From Planctomycetota bacterium (GTDB lineage Bacteria > Planctomycetota > UBA1135 > GCA-002686595): a stretch of 64,000 nt of DNA. Positions 1-9,083 of this stretch are shown one piece after another. The translations under genes and the position numbers were made by a program. The stretch lies in contig JACKHS010000003.1 of NCBI GenBank assembly GCA_020638875.1, positions 209,486-273,485 of the forward strand, written 5' to 3'. Numbering within the stretch: position 1 is the stretch's first letter; each line of letters opens with the position of its first letter. Below the pieces are notes generated by a model. The model searched no databases and was not told the origin of the DNA. It worked only from the letters and a program-made list of their open reading frames with translations.

Positions 1-682
1 CCTTGCCCTTGGGCGCCTCGGCGTTGCCCTGGATGAACTCGGACTTGATGACCGGGACGTAGTTGCTCTTCGGGCGCAGGTAGCGGAGCTGGTAGCTGTG
101 CGTGATGAGCTGGTCCTGGAGCAGGAGCGGGTCGACGACGCGCAGGACGCCGCCGCGCTCTTCCACGACGGTGTAGCCGCGCGTCTTCGCGACGACTTCG
201 AGAGCGTCACGCCACGGCACGCCGTTGAAGTGCACCGAGAGCTTGCCCATGACTTCGGGGGCGACGATGATGTTCTCCCCGGAGACCGCGGCGATGCTCG
301 AGATGATGCTGCGGATGTCCTCGTCCTGCGTCGTCTTGTACGTGAACGGCGCGGGCTTGGTCACGTAGATGACCCCGTTCTTGCGGCGTTCGACGACGGC
401 GCCGACCTTCTCCGCAGCGATCTCGAGGGCGACGTCCCAGCGGATGTCGCTCACGTTCATGCTGCGGATGACGGCCGTCGAGAGGACGTCCTTGTCCGTG
501 TCGATGATCTCGATGTTCGCGCCCGACTCCTGTCGCAGGTAGTCGACCACGCTCTCGAGGGTCCGCTCCACGATGTCCAGCGTGACGTACTTGTCACGAC
601 TCGCGTACTGCGCACCGACGGGCGCCGCGGTAATGGCCGCCAGGGCGAGCGCCAGGGCGACGGTTTTCTTTGCTAGCTGCAT
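1..682 (-). CDS. pilQ: Type IV pilus secretin, N-terminal part (PilQ-like), cut by window edge
   Basis: The reading frame opens with ATG at 682 and runs off the left edge, so about 227 residues are seen. It begins with a basic start and a hydrophobic stretch ending APVGAQ, a signal peptide. Two short secretin/TonB N-terminal (STN-like) modules follow, around residues 28-90 and 105-160 (cores VSDIRWDVALEIAAEKVG and GVPWRDALEVVAKTRGY). A segment ending YQLRYLRPKSNYVPVI resembles the link into secretin N-domains. Secretins form the outer-membrane gate for the pilus fibre. Being last in a pilM-N-O(P)-Q order supports PilQ over a type II secretion GspD. The pore domain lies outside the window. Confidence 0.82.
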   Translation of the reverse strand, partial: MQLAKKTVALALALAAITAAPVGAQYASRDKYVTLDIVERTLESVVDYLRQESGANIEIIDTDKDVLSTAVIRSMNVSDIRWDVALEIAAEKVGAVVERRKNGVIYVTKPAPFTYKTTQDEDIRSIISSIAAVSGENIIVAPEVMGKLSVHFNGVPWRDALEVVAKTRGYTVVEERGGVLRVVDPLLLQDQLITHSYQLRYLRPKSNYVPVIKSEFIQGNAEAPKGK

Positions 683-744
683 GGATGGTGTGACTCTTCT
701 TCCGTGTGCCTTGCGGGCTCCGCTCGGGACGCTGACGCGCCCGC

Positions 745-2139
745 TCAGAAGCGCCGTGCGAGGATCACCCCGCGGTAGACGAACTGGATCTCATCGGTGC
801 GAATCTCGTGGATCAGGAGGTCGCGGGTCAGCATCTCGCCGACCTGCACGGTCCTCCCGTTGATGTTGGCGACGGACGGCCCGCCCTCGCTGATGGCGAC
901 GCTGCCGACGTCGATCGGGATGCCTTCGAAGTCGCGCACGATGCGGGCCACGAGGGCCTTCTTGCGCAGCTTCTCGACGAAGGGCCGGCGCAGCGGGTCT
1001 TCCTCGACGTAGTCGAGCTGCTCGTCCACCAGGCGATAGGTGTCGAGCGCGAGCTCGTACTCGTCGCGGGAGAGGTGCTCCTCCATCGCGGCCAGCACTT
1101 CGCGCAACCGCTCGACGCTCGGGCCGCGCGTGCCTTCGACGGCGGTCAGCGACTGGCGCAGGGCCAGCATCGCGTCGAGCACCTCGAGCTGCATGCGGCG
1201 CTGCGAGGGCAGGTACGTGATGGCGTTCTCGGCCTCCAGGCGGCGCACCTCGGTCTCGAGGCCGCCGAGCATGACCTCGAGGTCGTCGCGCGCCATGCGC
1301 TCCTCGATCACGTTCTGGGCGGCCTGGACCAGCGCGTACTGATCCTTGGCTGCTTGCATGCGCTCGAAGAGCTGCTGGACGATGTCCATCTGCTCCGGCA
1401 CCGAGAGGGCGCTGCCGCCCTCGGCGGGCACGCGCGGGTCGACCCAGGGGTCGCGCCGGCCGCGGGCGCCGCGGTACGTGAACGAGCTGTAGGTCAGGTC
1501 CTGGCGCCGGCGGTTGATCTCGCCCAGCATCAGGTCGCGCTTGCGCTCGTAGCCGTCGATCTTGACGGGCGGCGCCTCGTTCTTCGGCTCGTAGACGAAG
1601 GTCTCGATGTCGACCTTCACCTTGTGCGCGGCGAAACCGCTCTCCTCCACCGAGCCGCGCTTGGCGGCGGTGAACTGGATGTGCGGCACGCGCATGAAGC
1701 GCGAGTGCGTCTCGACCAGGTTGAGGAAGTCGAGGAACTGGAAGGCGTCGGCCTCGAGCGTGAACGTGTAGCTCACGTTGTCGAAGGCGCCCGGCTTGGC
1801 GCGCGGGTCGTCCGGCTTCTTCTTCAGACCCCGGATGCGAACGCCGGAGTCGTCGGACATGCCTTGGATCGTCCGCACCCAGTTGTTCATGTCCTCCTCG
1901 TCGGGGAGGATCGTGCGGATGTGCTCGCTCATCTCGCGCTGAACGATCACCTCACGCTCGAGCGCGGCGGTGCCTTCGATCAGCTTGCGCGAGGCGGTGA
2001 CCTGCGTGCGCAGGGCTTCCACCTCCGCGCGCGACTGCACGATGTTCTCGGACTGCATGTAGATCAGCGCACCGAGCCCGATCGACATCAGGCCACCGGT
2101 GACGAAGACCGCGGTCCAGATCTTGGTTTCCTTCTTCAC
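745..2139 (-). CDS. pilO: PilO-like inner-membrane pilus assembly protein with PilP-like C-terminus
   Basis: 464 aa, about twice the usual PilO length. A short cytoplasmic KKETK start is followed by one membrane segment (residues 8-29), then a coiled coil (about 30-75) and a PilO-type periplasmic fold to about residue 190. Residues 250-390 look like a second helical, coiled-coil region. The last 65 residues (VGSVAISEGGPSVANINGRTVQVGEMLTRDLLI...) read like the beta domain of PilP/GspB proteins, with the signature INGR...VGE. No separate pilP lies before the secretin gene, so this looks like a natural PilO-PilP fusion. It starts 3 nt after pilN. The PilO call is firm from context; the PilP part is inference. 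Confidence 0.72.
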   Translation of the reverse strand: MKKETKIWTAVFVTGGLMSIGLGALIYMQSENIVQSRAEVEALRTQVTASRKLIEGTAALEREVIVQREMSEHIRTILPDEEDMNNWVRTIQGMSDDSGVRIRGLKKKPDDPRAKPGAFDNVSYTFTLEADAFQFLDFLNLVETHSRFMRVPHIQFTAAKRGSVEESGFAAHKVKVDIETFVYEPKNEAPPVKIDGYERKRDLMLGEINRRRQDLTYSSFTYRGARGRRDPWVDPRVPAEGGSALSVPEQMDIVQQLFERMQAAKDQYALVQAAQNVIEERMARDDLEVMLGGLETEVRRLEAENAITYLPSQRRMQLEVLDAMLALRQSLTAVEGTRGPSVERLREVLAAMEEHLSRDEYELALDTYRLVDEQLDYVEEDPLRRPFVEKLRKKALVARIVRDFEGIPIDVGSVAISEGGPSVANINGRTVQVGEMLTRDLLIHEIRTDEIQFVYRGVILARRF

Positions 2140-2142
2140 GGC

Positions 2143-2850
2143 TCAGTTTCCTCCCGCCTGCGCCTGCTTGCCGGCCTCGAGCTGAGCCTTGGCCGCGGCC
2201 TGGACGCGCGCAGCCGCGTCCTTCTTGCGCTCCTCGACCGTCTTCAGCTCGACGGTCAACGGGAACGACCACACGACGGGCGGCATGAGCTCCTCGTCGG
2301 TGAGGGACTCGGTGCCCTCGGGGTGGCCGGGCTCGTGGAAGTCCTCCATGAAGGACGAGGCGGCCAGGTCGTCGAGGAAGTTGCCGATCTGACCGAAGTT
2401 GTCGGAGCCGGAGTGGCCCGCCGCGCGGAAGATGCCGGCGCTCTGCGAGCGCGGGTCGCTCTTCTGCTCGATGGTCAGGTCGTCGAACCAGACCATGTGC
2501 TCGGAGCCCTCGCCGCCCTGGTTCACCACGTCGACGAACTCGTCGAGCTTGCGCGTCCACGAGATGCGGCTCGCGGTGACCTCGGCCAGCGTCGTCTCAC
2601 GCGCCTTGTGGCGGGTGCTCTCCGACGTCAGCGCCTGGTGGTACGCGACCTGCGGGGCCAGGCCGTCGTTCTCGGTCTGCAGCACCGCGTGCTCGCTGTC
2701 GACGCGAGCCGCGACGCCGAAGGCCAGCCAACCCGCCCAGGCGGCGAGCGAAGCGTTGACCGCCACGACGCCGGAGACCCCGAGCATCAGCTTGAACGGA
2801 GTCTTGGCGCGGCGCCGGTACTCCTCGGGGAGAAGGTTGATGTGGATCAT
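2143..2850 (-). CDS. pilN: Type IV pilus assembly protein PilN
   Basis: 235 aa, starting MIHINLLPEEYRRR, the hallmark PilN opening that binds PilM (INLLP motif). One membrane segment covers residues about 20-45, followed by a periplasmic region with a coiled coil (residues 55-85). PilN and PilO form the inner-membrane alignment complex between PilM and the secretin. The ATG at 2850 overlaps the pilM stop in an ATGA arrangement, which fixes the start; longer upstream extensions run inside pilM. An Ala/Lys/Gln-rich tail closes the protein. The region about 110-170 (HSGSDNFGQIGNF) is longer than in proteobacterial PilN. Confidence 0.85.
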   Translation of the reverse strand: MIHINLLPEEYRRRAKTPFKLMLGVSGVVAVNASLAAWAGWLAFGVAARVDSEHAVLQTENDGLAPQVAYHQALTSESTRHKARETTLAEVTASRISWTRKLDEFVDVVNQGGEGSEHMVWFDDLTIEQKSDPRSQSAGIFRAAGHSGSDNFGQIGNFLDDLAASSFMEDFHEPGHPEGTESLTDEELMPPVVWSFPLTVELKTVEERKKDAAARVQAAAKAQLEAGKQAQAGGN

Positions 2851-3899
2851 GCTGCGCGAACTCTCGAGGCAAGGCCCACCGCGACGACCAGGGTGGGCGC
2901 CCAGGCTTCCAGCTCCTCCACGTCGACGCGCTTGGCGTCCACACGGAGACCTTCCAGGGGGTTCCAGGTGCGCGCGCGGCGAGCGCACGCTTGTTCGATG
3001 TAGCCCGAGGCGCCGGGCGCGAGCACGCCGCCGCCGCTGAGCAGGATCTCCTCGACCGCGAAGCCCGAGTGGTGCTCCACGTAGTCGAGGGAGAGCGAGA
3101 TCTCGCTGACCAGGTCCTCCAGGACCGGCGCGATGGCGGAGTTGACCTCGGCCTCGTGGCTCTCGCTGGCGCGCTTGATGGCCTCGGCCTCGAAGGGCTC
3201 GACCGAGAGGCGCCGCGCGACGGCCTGCGTCATGTCCTGGCCGCCGATGTTGATCTCGCGGCTGAAGCAGGTCTGACCGCCGAAGAGGACGTTGATCGAC
3301 GTGCGCGTCGCGCCGACGTCGACGAGCGCCATGCCGCGCGCCTCCTCCGAGACGTCGCCGGGCATCACGCCGCACAGCTCCCACGCGTTGGCGAGCGCGA
3401 AGAGGTCGACGTCGATGGCCGCGAGCTGCAGGCCCTGCGCGAGCACGGCTTGCACGCGCTCCTCGATGCGCTCGGTCTTGCACGCGGCGAGCAGCGCCGT
3501 CATCTGGTTCTCGCCGCCGGCGCCCTCCTGCTCCTCGCCGTGGCGCTCGGTGTTGGCGACGCCTTGGCAGTCGAGCACGACTTCGTCGAGCTCGAACGGC
3601 AGGTACTTGTCGGCTTCGAAGCGAATGGCGCGCTTCAGCTCGTTGTCCGACATCTGCACCATCGGCACGTAGCGCACGACCACGTCCTGCCCGGCCACCG
3701 AGGTGACCACGCGCTTGGTGCGGAAGCGACCCTCGCGGAACGCCGCCTCGATCGCCTCGGCGGTGGTGCCGCCGGGCGGGATCTCGACGCGGGCGAAGCC
3801 CGTCACGACCGGTTCGGGGCCTTCCAGCGTGAGTTCGACCGCCTTGACGACCGAGCTCCCGATGTCCAACCCCACGATGCTCTTGGATTTGCGAAACAC
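2847..3899 (-). CDS. pilM: Type IV pilus assembly protein PilM (actin-like ATPase)
   Basis: 350 aa from a GTG start at 3899, with GGAGG 11 nt upstream. The actin/FtsA fold is shown by the phosphate-1 loop GLDIGSSVVKAVEL (residues 10-23), a second phosphate loop VDVGATRTSINVLFGG, and the adenosine motif LLSGGGVLAPG near the C-terminus. PilM is the cytoplasmic ring component that grips PilN's N-terminal INLLP peptide. It is the first gene of pilM-N-O-Q, which are overlapping or nearly so and surely one operon. Length matches the family. Confidence 0.93.
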   Translation of the reverse strand: MFRKSKSIVGLDIGSSVVKAVELTLEGPEPVVTGFARVEIPPGGTTAEAIEAAFREGRFRTKRVVTSVAGQDVVVRYVPMVQMSDNELKRAIRFEADKYLPFELDEVVLDCQGVANTERHGEEQEGAGGENQMTALLAACKTERIEERVQAVLAQGLQLAAIDVDLFALANAWELCGVMPGDVSEEARGMALVDVGATRTSINVLFGGQTCFSREINIGGQDMTQAVARRLSVEPFEAEAIKRASESHEAEVNSAIAPVLEDLVSEISLSLDYVEHHSGFAVEEILLSGGGVLAPGASGYIEQACARRARTWNPLEGLRVDAKRVDVEELEAWAPTLVVAVGLASRVRAA

Positions 3900-4190
3900 A
3901 GCCTCGACCGCCTCCGATGGCTAGGGCACTGCGAGGCCCCCCCGGAGTTCCGGGGCCGAGGGACCTCGCACAGGCAGACCCTTCGGGCCGCCGAGGGGGT
4001 CGGGTTGAGGCCGAATGTGCTTTCCGGGGTCCTGAGCGGCCCCGGGCCCGTCCTGGGGCGCCGACGCGGGACGCGCCTCCGGCCGAGCGGCGCGCTCCGC
4101 AACGGGCGAGCCGGCCGAACGGCGCGGCGCGGAGGCCCGGCGACCCCGCCGGCCGCGGTCGGGGGCGCCGTCGGCGCGGCTACGCCGGGC
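3900..4190. other. Intergenic region between ptsH and pilM, with one hairpin
   Basis: About 290 nt without a convincing gene. A short perfect hairpin lies at 3940-3955 (ccccgga / tccgggg), flanked by further GC pairs, and could end the ptsH transcript, but no T-run follows it on either strand. I see no clear sigma-70 or sigma-54 promoter for pilM, though the pil operon probably starts here. Confidence 0.4.
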
Positions 4191-4490
4191 TCAGTTCAGC
4201 TCGTCGAAGCCCGACTCGACCAGCCGCGTGAGGTGGTCGAGCAGCGCCTCGGCGTCCGTGCCGCGCGCGCGGAAGCGCAGCTCGGTGCCGCGCTTGGCGC
4301 CCAACGAGATCAGCTCGAGGATCGAGCGGCCGTTGATCTCGCGGTCCTCGCACGAGATGCGCAGCTCGCTGGCGTAGGCCTGCGCCACCGCCACGAGCGC
4401 GCCCGACGGTCGCGCGTGCAGGCCTTCGGAGTTGACGATCGTGACCGTCCGCTCGAGGGTCTCGCCTTCGGGCTGCGCGGGGCCTTGCAC
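4191..4490 (-). CDS. ptsH: HPr-family phosphocarrier protein (NPr-like)
   Basis: 99 aa if started at GTG 4490, 17 nt after the ptsN stop. The phosphorylated histidine is in NSEGLHARPSG (His25). The regulatory-serine site of Gram-positive HPr is represented by GRSILELISLGA (Ser56). The family is usually 85-90 aa, so the first ten residues (VQGPAQPEGE) may not be translated; no ATG exists there. HPr relays phosphate from Enzyme I to EIIA proteins. Its place after rpoN-hpf-ptsN suggests the regulatory nitrogen PTS, not sugar uptake. No Enzyme I or HPr kinase is in the window. Confidence 0.88.
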   Translation of the reverse strand: MQGPAQPEGETLERTVTIVNSEGLHARPSGALVAVAQAYASELRISCEDREINGRSILELISLGAKRGTELRFRARGTDAEALLDHLTRLVESGFDELN

Positions 4491-4507
4491 GGATCGGTCG
4501 CGGCGGC

Positions 4508-4987
4508 TCAGACCGCCGACATCTCCTTCAGGAGCTCGACCAGCTCGGTCTTGTTGCGCGCGGCCCGGGCGAAGCGGCGGAAGTCGGCCTCGCGGGCCAG
4601 CCGCGCGATCCACGTCATCATCTCGAGGTGACGCTCGGGGTCGTGCTCGTCACCGGCGCGCTCCGGCCGCAGGACGGCGAAGAACAGGTGCACGGCCTCG
4701 CCGTCCACGGCGTTCCAGTCCACGCCGTCCTTGTGGACCGAGAGCGTGCAGACCACGCGCGTCAGCCCGGGCAGCTTGACGTGCGGGATCGCGACGCCCA
4801 TGCCCACGCCGGTGGAGGCCAGCTCCTCGCGGCGCTCCAGCGCGGTCACTGCGCTCTCGCGCAGGCCCTCCTCGAGGGCGTCCGCCTTGATCATGTTGTC
4901 CACGATCTCGGCCAGGGCCTCGACCTTGGTCTCGGCCTTGAGGTTGATGCTGCAGCTCTTGGGCTTGAACTCTTTCCAGTACGACAT
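4508..4987 (-). CDS. ptsN: Nitrogen-regulatory PTS EIIA protein (PtsN-like)
   Basis: 159 aa from ATG 4987 (MSYWKEFKPK). The EIIA fructose/mannitol-type fold is recognised by EALAEIVDNM, then ASTGVGMGVAIPHVKLPGL, which holds the phospho-acceptor His69, and the late helix EMMTWIARLAR. A longer in-frame start at 5053 would add a Pro/Ser-rich stretch unlike the family, so the inner ATG is chosen. PtsN receives phosphate from NPr/HPr and acts as a regulator. Neighbours hpf and rpoN are the classic company of ptsN. Confidence 0.9.
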   Translation of the reverse strand: MSYWKEFKPKSCSINLKAETKVEALAEIVDNMIKADALEEGLRESAVTALERREELASTGVGMGVAIPHVKLPGLTRVVCTLSVHKDGVDWNAVDGEAVHLFFAVLRPERAGDEHDPERHLEMMTWIARLAREADFRRFARAARNKTELVELLKEMSAV

Positions 4988-5139
4988 CGACGCGCGTTCG
5001 ACGAGCGGGCTCGGGGGAGCCGACCTCGGGGGGAGTGGGGTCCTCGGCGCCAAGCCTAGCAGATTGGAAAGCCCGGCGCCTCCACGCGGACGCCCGGCGC
5101 GGCGGCCGGGCGTCCTGGGTCCTGGGGCAGCGCTCGCGC

Positions 5140-5460
5140 TCAGGCGGCGTCGCGCTCCCGGCGTCGACGGCGCAGGCGCGTGCGGCGCTCCTGCCGTCGC
5201 TTGAGGAGCTCCGTCATGCGCCCGAGGGCTTCCTCGAGGGCTCCCTGGAAGCCCTCCGCGCGGGCGTCGGCCACCAGCACGGGGCCGCGCGGCAGCGTGG
5301 CGATCAACTCCACCCGGTGCTCGTCGCGCTGGCGCTCGAGCCGGGCGCGCAGCGAGACCCGCGCGTCGGCGAAGCGCAGCAGACGCTGCAGGCGCTCCTC
5401 GACGTGGGCGCGCACGGTGGCCGGGTAGTCGTGGTGCAGGATCGAGACCTGTGTCCTCAT
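5140..5460 (-). CDS. hpf: Ribosome hibernation promoting factor, short form
   Basis: 106 aa. It opens MRTQVSILHHDYPATVRAHVEERLQRLLRF, typical of the YfiA/HPF beta-alpha fold, with RVELIATLPRGPVLVADARAEGFQGALEEAL in the second half and a very basic Arg-rich tail. It lacks the C-terminal dimerisation domain of long HPF, so it is the short type that binds the 30S decoding region in stationary phase. GGAG lies about 11 nt before the ATG. It belongs to the rpoN-hpf-ptsN cluster. Confidence 0.9.
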   Translation of the reverse strand: MRTQVSILHHDYPATVRAHVEERLQRLLRFADARVSLRARLERQRDEHRVELIATLPRGPVLVADARAEGFQGALEEALGRMTELLKRRQERRTRLRRRRRERDAA

Positions 5461-5628
5461 GCGAAGCTCATCTCCATGGCCAGGCGGAGAGGTGCTCGAC
5501 CCCTCCGCGGGGTAGGGCGGGACGGTCCCGGTGCGGCCCCCCGGCCGCCCCCGACCGCTCCCGCCGGGGTGAGGCCTCTTCGGCCCGGCGCGCGCGGCCG
5601 GGAGAGGGAAATTGCATTTCTCGGGGCG

Positions 5629-6426
5629 CTACAGCGGCACCGCGCCCGGCGCCCCCCGCGGGCCCCGGTCGCGGCCGCGGAAGACCGGCTCGTCGTACAG
5701 CACGCGCAGCAGGTAGAGGCCCTCGGGCGGCGCCGTCGGTCCGATGCGGCGGCGGTCGCCGGTCTCCAGCAGGTGCGCCACGTCCCCCACCGTCATGCGG
5801 CCGCGCCCGACGTCGAACAGGCTGCCCGCGATCGCGCGCACCATGTTGTAGAGGAAGCCGTCCGCCTCCACGACGAAGGCGAGCTTGTCGCGGCGGCGGA
5901 TCCACTTCAGGTCGCGCACGGTCCGCACGGTCGAGTGCCGCGTCCCGGGGTGCGTGCAGAGCCCCTGGAAGTCGTGCGTGCCGACGAGCAGCCGGCCGGC
6001 GGCGCGCATGGCCTCGAAGTCGAGCACCCAGTGCGACCAGTTCGCGTAGGCGCGCGCGAAGGGCGGGCGGAAGCGCGTCGTCGCGGTGACGTAGAGGTAG
6101 CGCTTGCCCGTGGCGCTGAAGCGCGCGTGGAAGTCGTCGGCGCAGGTCTCCAGCCGGTTCACGACGACGTGCGGCGGCAGGTGGTCGTTCAGCGCGTGAC
6201 GCAGGCGGTCGTCGGCGAGCGTCGTGGCGAGGTGGCAGTTGGCCACCTGACGCAGCGCGTGCACGCCCGTGTCGGTGCGCCCCGAGCCCTGCACGACGAC
6301 GCGCTCGGCGCAGGCCGACCAGACGGCCTCCTCGAGGGCCTCCTGTACCGACTCGAAGCCGTCCTGGCGCTGCCACCCGAAGAAGGCGGAGCCGTCGTAG
6401 GCGATCTCCATGCGGACGTTGCGCAT
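5629..6426 (-). CDS. truA: tRNA pseudouridine(38-40) synthase TruA
   Basis: 265 aa. The catalytic motif GSGRTDTGVHALRQVAN holds Asp52. Other family landmarks are AYDGSAFFGWQRQ (residues 9-21), FHARFSATGKRYLY, and GFLYNMVRAIAGSLFDVGRG near the C-terminus. It isomerises uridines 38-40 in the tRNA anticodon arm. It lies between rpoN and hpf, a spot normally without truA. A TAGACT box sits 9 nt before the ATG (6436-6441), with no Shine-Dalgarno. Met6 is an alternative start. Confidence 0.95.
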   Translation of the reverse strand: MRNVRMEIAYDGSAFFGWQRQDGFESVQEALEEAVWSACAERVVVQGSGRTDTGVHALRQVANCHLATTLADDRLRHALNDHLPPHVVVNRLETCADDFHARFSATGKRYLYVTATTRFRPPFARAYANWSHWVLDFEAMRAAGRLLVGTHDFQGLCTHPGTRHSTVRTVRDLKWIRRRDKLAFVVEADGFLYNMVRAIAGSLFDVGRGRMTVGDVAHLLETGDRRRIGPTAPPEGLYLLRVLYDEPVFRGRDRGPRGAPGAVPL

Positions 6427-6664
6427 CGCGCGCGGAGTCTAGCCCGGTCGATTCGCGAAGGCGTGCGCCAGGCACGGCAACTCGGTCCCTGGCGGTGCCG
6501 TGCGGATCCCGGCGACGCAGGCGACCCTGGACGGGTCGTCGAGGAGGCCGGGAGTCGCGACGTGCCGCCAGGAGCCGCGAGGCCGTCCGCTGACGAAGTC
6601 GGGTGCGCGCGTTCCCGCAGGGCCGGGCCGGCCCGAGCGACGCGCGAGCGCGCGACCGCCCGCG

Positions 6665-8017
6665 CTACGCGTAGCGCCGGCGGCGGTAGGAGCTGGGGAT
6701 GCCGAGCTCGGTGCGGTACTTGGCGACCGTACGGCGCGCGAGCGGGTGGCCGCGGCGCGTGAGCTCGGCCACGGCGTCCTCGTCGGAGAGCGGCGCGCGC
6801 GGGTCCTCCTCGGCGAACAGGCGGCGCACGACCTCGCGCAGGTCGTCGCGCGCGGTGACGCTCTCGGCGCCGGCGGCCGCGCCGGGCGCGGCGCTCTGGA
6901 AGAAGTGCCGCAGCGCGAAGAAGCCCCACGGCGTCTGGACGTGCTTGCCGGCGACGGTGCGGCTGATCGTGCTGACGTGCAGCTCGAGCTCGTCCGCGAG
7001 CTGGCTCATGGTCAGCGGCGCGAGGTGACCGGGGCCCTCCGCCAGGAACGCGGCCTGGTGCTCGAACACGCGGCGTGCGACGCGCAGCAGCGTCTCGCCG
7101 CGCTGGCGCACCGCGTCCACGATCCAGCGCGCGCGTTCGACGCGCTCGCGGGCCCAGGCGCGCGCCTCGCGGCCCTGCGTGCGGTCCTTCGCGAGCTCGA
7201 CGAGCTCGGCGTCCAGCGCGACGGCCGGCAGCGCGGCGCGGTCGACGGAGACTTCCCACCCACCGTCCTCGGTGGGCAGCACGAGCACGTCCGCGCGCAG
7301 CACCGGCGCGTCCTCCTCCGCGAGGCCGGCGCCGGGGCGCGGGTCGAGGCCGCGCAGTTGCGCGACGAGGCGCGCGAGCTCGTCGAGCTCGACGCCCAGC
7401 GCGCGCGCGACGGCGGGCATGCGGTTCGCCGCGAGGTCGTCGAGGCACTCCTCGACCAGGCGGCACAGCGCGGCGTAGTCGGGCGCGCGCGGGTCGAGCT
7501 GCAGCAGCAGCGCCTCGGTCAGGTCGCGCCCGCCCACGCCGCGCGGCTCGAGCCGCTGGAGCTGGGCGATCGCGCGGCCCAGCGCGCCGGCGTCGAGCGC
7601 GAGGCCCTCGAGCCGCGCGAGGTCGAGCAGCTCCTCGTCGTCCGGCGAGAGGTAGCCGTTGCCGTCGAGGCAGCCGATCAGGAAGTGCAGCGCGTCGTCG
7701 AGCGCGGGCTCGAGCTCCAGCCAGCTCGCTTGCTCCGCGAGGCTCGCGACGAGCCCCGGCGCGCGCTCGGGCTGGTTGCGCAGCGCTTCGTCGTGGCGCT
7801 CGGTGGCGTCCCAACCGCGGCCGAGGCGCCCGCCCTCGGGCGCGGCCGGCGGCTCGACCTGCAGCGCCTGGTTCTGCTCGGCGGCGTCGAGCAACCAGGC
7901 CTCGAGGTCCTGCGCCGGGAGCTGCAGCACCTCGATCGCCTGGAGCATGCGCGGCTCCAGCACGAGGCTCTGCTCGGCGCGGGCGTGCAGGCCCGTTCGG
8001 GGGGTCGGGACGGCCAT
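6665..8017 (-). CDS. rpoN: RNA polymerase sigma-54 factor RpoN
   Basis: 450 aa. Region I (residues 10-55, LHARAEQSLVLEPRMLQAIEVLQLPAQDLEAWL split over the usual helix) binds activators and core. The core-binding domain follows, then the helix-turn-helix (ADELELHVSTISRTVAGKH) and the RpoN box ARRTVAKYRTELG (about 427-439), which reads the -24 element. Transcription with sigma-54 needs AAA+ activators, none of which are in the window. rpoN heads rpoN-truA-hpf-ptsN-ptsH. Slightly shorter than E. coli RpoN, from a short acidic linker. Confidence 0.96.
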   Translation of the reverse strand: MAVPTPRTGLHARAEQSLVLEPRMLQAIEVLQLPAQDLEAWLLDAAEQNQALQVEPPAAPEGGRLGRGWDATERHDEALRNQPERAPGLVASLAEQASWLELEPALDDALHFLIGCLDGNGYLSPDDEELLDLARLEGLALDAGALGRAIAQLQRLEPRGVGGRDLTEALLLQLDPRAPDYAALCRLVEECLDDLAANRMPAVARALGVELDELARLVAQLRGLDPRPGAGLAEEDAPVLRADVLVLPTEDGGWEVSVDRAALPAVALDAELVELAKDRTQGREARAWARERVERARWIVDAVRQRGETLLRVARRVFEHQAAFLAEGPGHLAPLTMSQLADELELHVSTISRTVAGKHVQTPWGFFALRHFFQSAAPGAAAGAESVTARDDLREVVRRLFAEEDPRAPLSDEDAVAELTRRGHPLARRTVAKYRTELGIPSSYRRRRYA

Positions 8018-8204
8018 GGCGTGGGCTGGCTATCGACGCGCGGCGGCGAGAGCCTGAGCGCGCGGCGGCGGCGCGGACCGCCCGCAGCGCCCCGCCGCTC
8101 CCATCGGCGGGTCGCCCGGCCCCGCGGCCCCCTTGCGGATCCCGGGCGCGCGAGGGATGCTCGCCTCGGAGCCAGGTCTTCCCCCTCCGGCTCCCCCGTT
8201 CTCG

Positions 8205-9080
8205 ATGAGCTCGCCCGAACCGCTGCGCCACCTGCGCGACCGCTGGGGCACCGCCTTCCAGGGCTTCGAGCGCTGGCCGCTCGAGCTCGAGGGCCTGCCG
8301 CGCACCCCCGCGGAGATCGAAGCCGCCCTGCTCGGCGCCCCCGAGGGCGCGCTCGAGTACCTGGAGGCCTGCGACGCGCCGGGGCAGAAGATGCGCCGCA
8401 TCCCGCTGCCGACCGACCGCCGCGAGTTCCTGGCGCCGCCGCCCGGCGCGCGGCGCGTGCTGCGCGCGGGCAACCTGTCGGCGTGGTGCCCGGGCGCGCG
8501 CGCGTGGTGCCAGCGCTGGACCGCGCTGCTCGACGGCGAGCTCGCGGGCGTGACCGCGCGCTTCGTCGACGTGCGCGCGGAGCTCTACCTCAGCACGCCG
8601 CGTGCGCTCGTCGCCTTCCACGCCGACCCGAGCCACAACTTCTGCCTGCAGCTCACGGGCGCGCGCGAGCTGCACGTGCACGACAACGACGACCCGCGCT
8701 TCATCGACGCCGACACGCGGCCGGGCGTCTACCTGCACCGCGCGGCGTTCCCCGTCTACCGCGACGACTGCGGCGATCGCGAGGCGGTGTTCGACCTCCT
8801 GGCCGGACGCGCGGCCTACCTGCCGCCGCTCGCGGGGCACTGGATCCGGAACGGCGACGAGCTCGCCGTGTCCTACGTCATCAGCGTGCGCACCGCGGCC
8901 GAGGAGCACGAGAAGCTGGTGCACGGCATGAACGCGCGTCTGAGCGCGCTGGGGTTCACGATCACGCCGTTCGGCCGCAGCCGCTGGAAGGACCGCCTGA
9001 AAGCGGGCGCGGAGCGCGGTCTGCGGCGCGTCGCGCGGCGCGAGCCGGCGCCGGCCTTCGACCGCCCCGACCCCGCCTGA
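8205..9080 (+). CDS. Cupin_8/JmjC-like putative Fe(II)/2-oxoglutarate-dependent protein
   Basis: 291 aa from ATG 8205; an upstream in-frame ATG (8133) would add a low-complexity Pro-rich stretch. The core VAFHADPSHNFCLQLTGA carries the HxD iron motif of the cupin_8/JmjC fold, with a later histidine in LAGHWIRNGDELAVSYVISV as the third ligand. Such proteins hydroxylate proteins, RNA or small molecules; the substrate cannot be told. It is the only plus-strand gene between rpoN and recR, and converges on recR with a 3-nt gap. No signal peptide. Confidence 0.7.
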   Translation: MSSPEPLRHLRDRWGTAFQGFERWPLELEGLPRTPAEIEAALLGAPEGALEYLEACDAPGQKMRRIPLPTDRREFLAPPPGARRVLRAGNLSAWCPGARAWCQRWTALLDGELAGVTARFVDVRAELYLSTPRALVAFHADPSHNFCLQLTGARELHVHDNDDPRFIDADTRPGVYLHRAAFPVYRDDCGDREAVFDLLAGRAAYLPPLAGHWIRNGDELAVSYVISVRTAAEEHEKLVHGMNARLSALGFTITPFGRSRWKDRLKAGAERGLRRVARREPAPAFDRPDPA

Positions 9081-9083
9081 GCG

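Noticed and set aside
3900..4190. Sigma-54 promoter for the pil operon
   Set aside because: No TGGC-N7-TGC arrangement at proper spacing was seen, although rpoN is close by.
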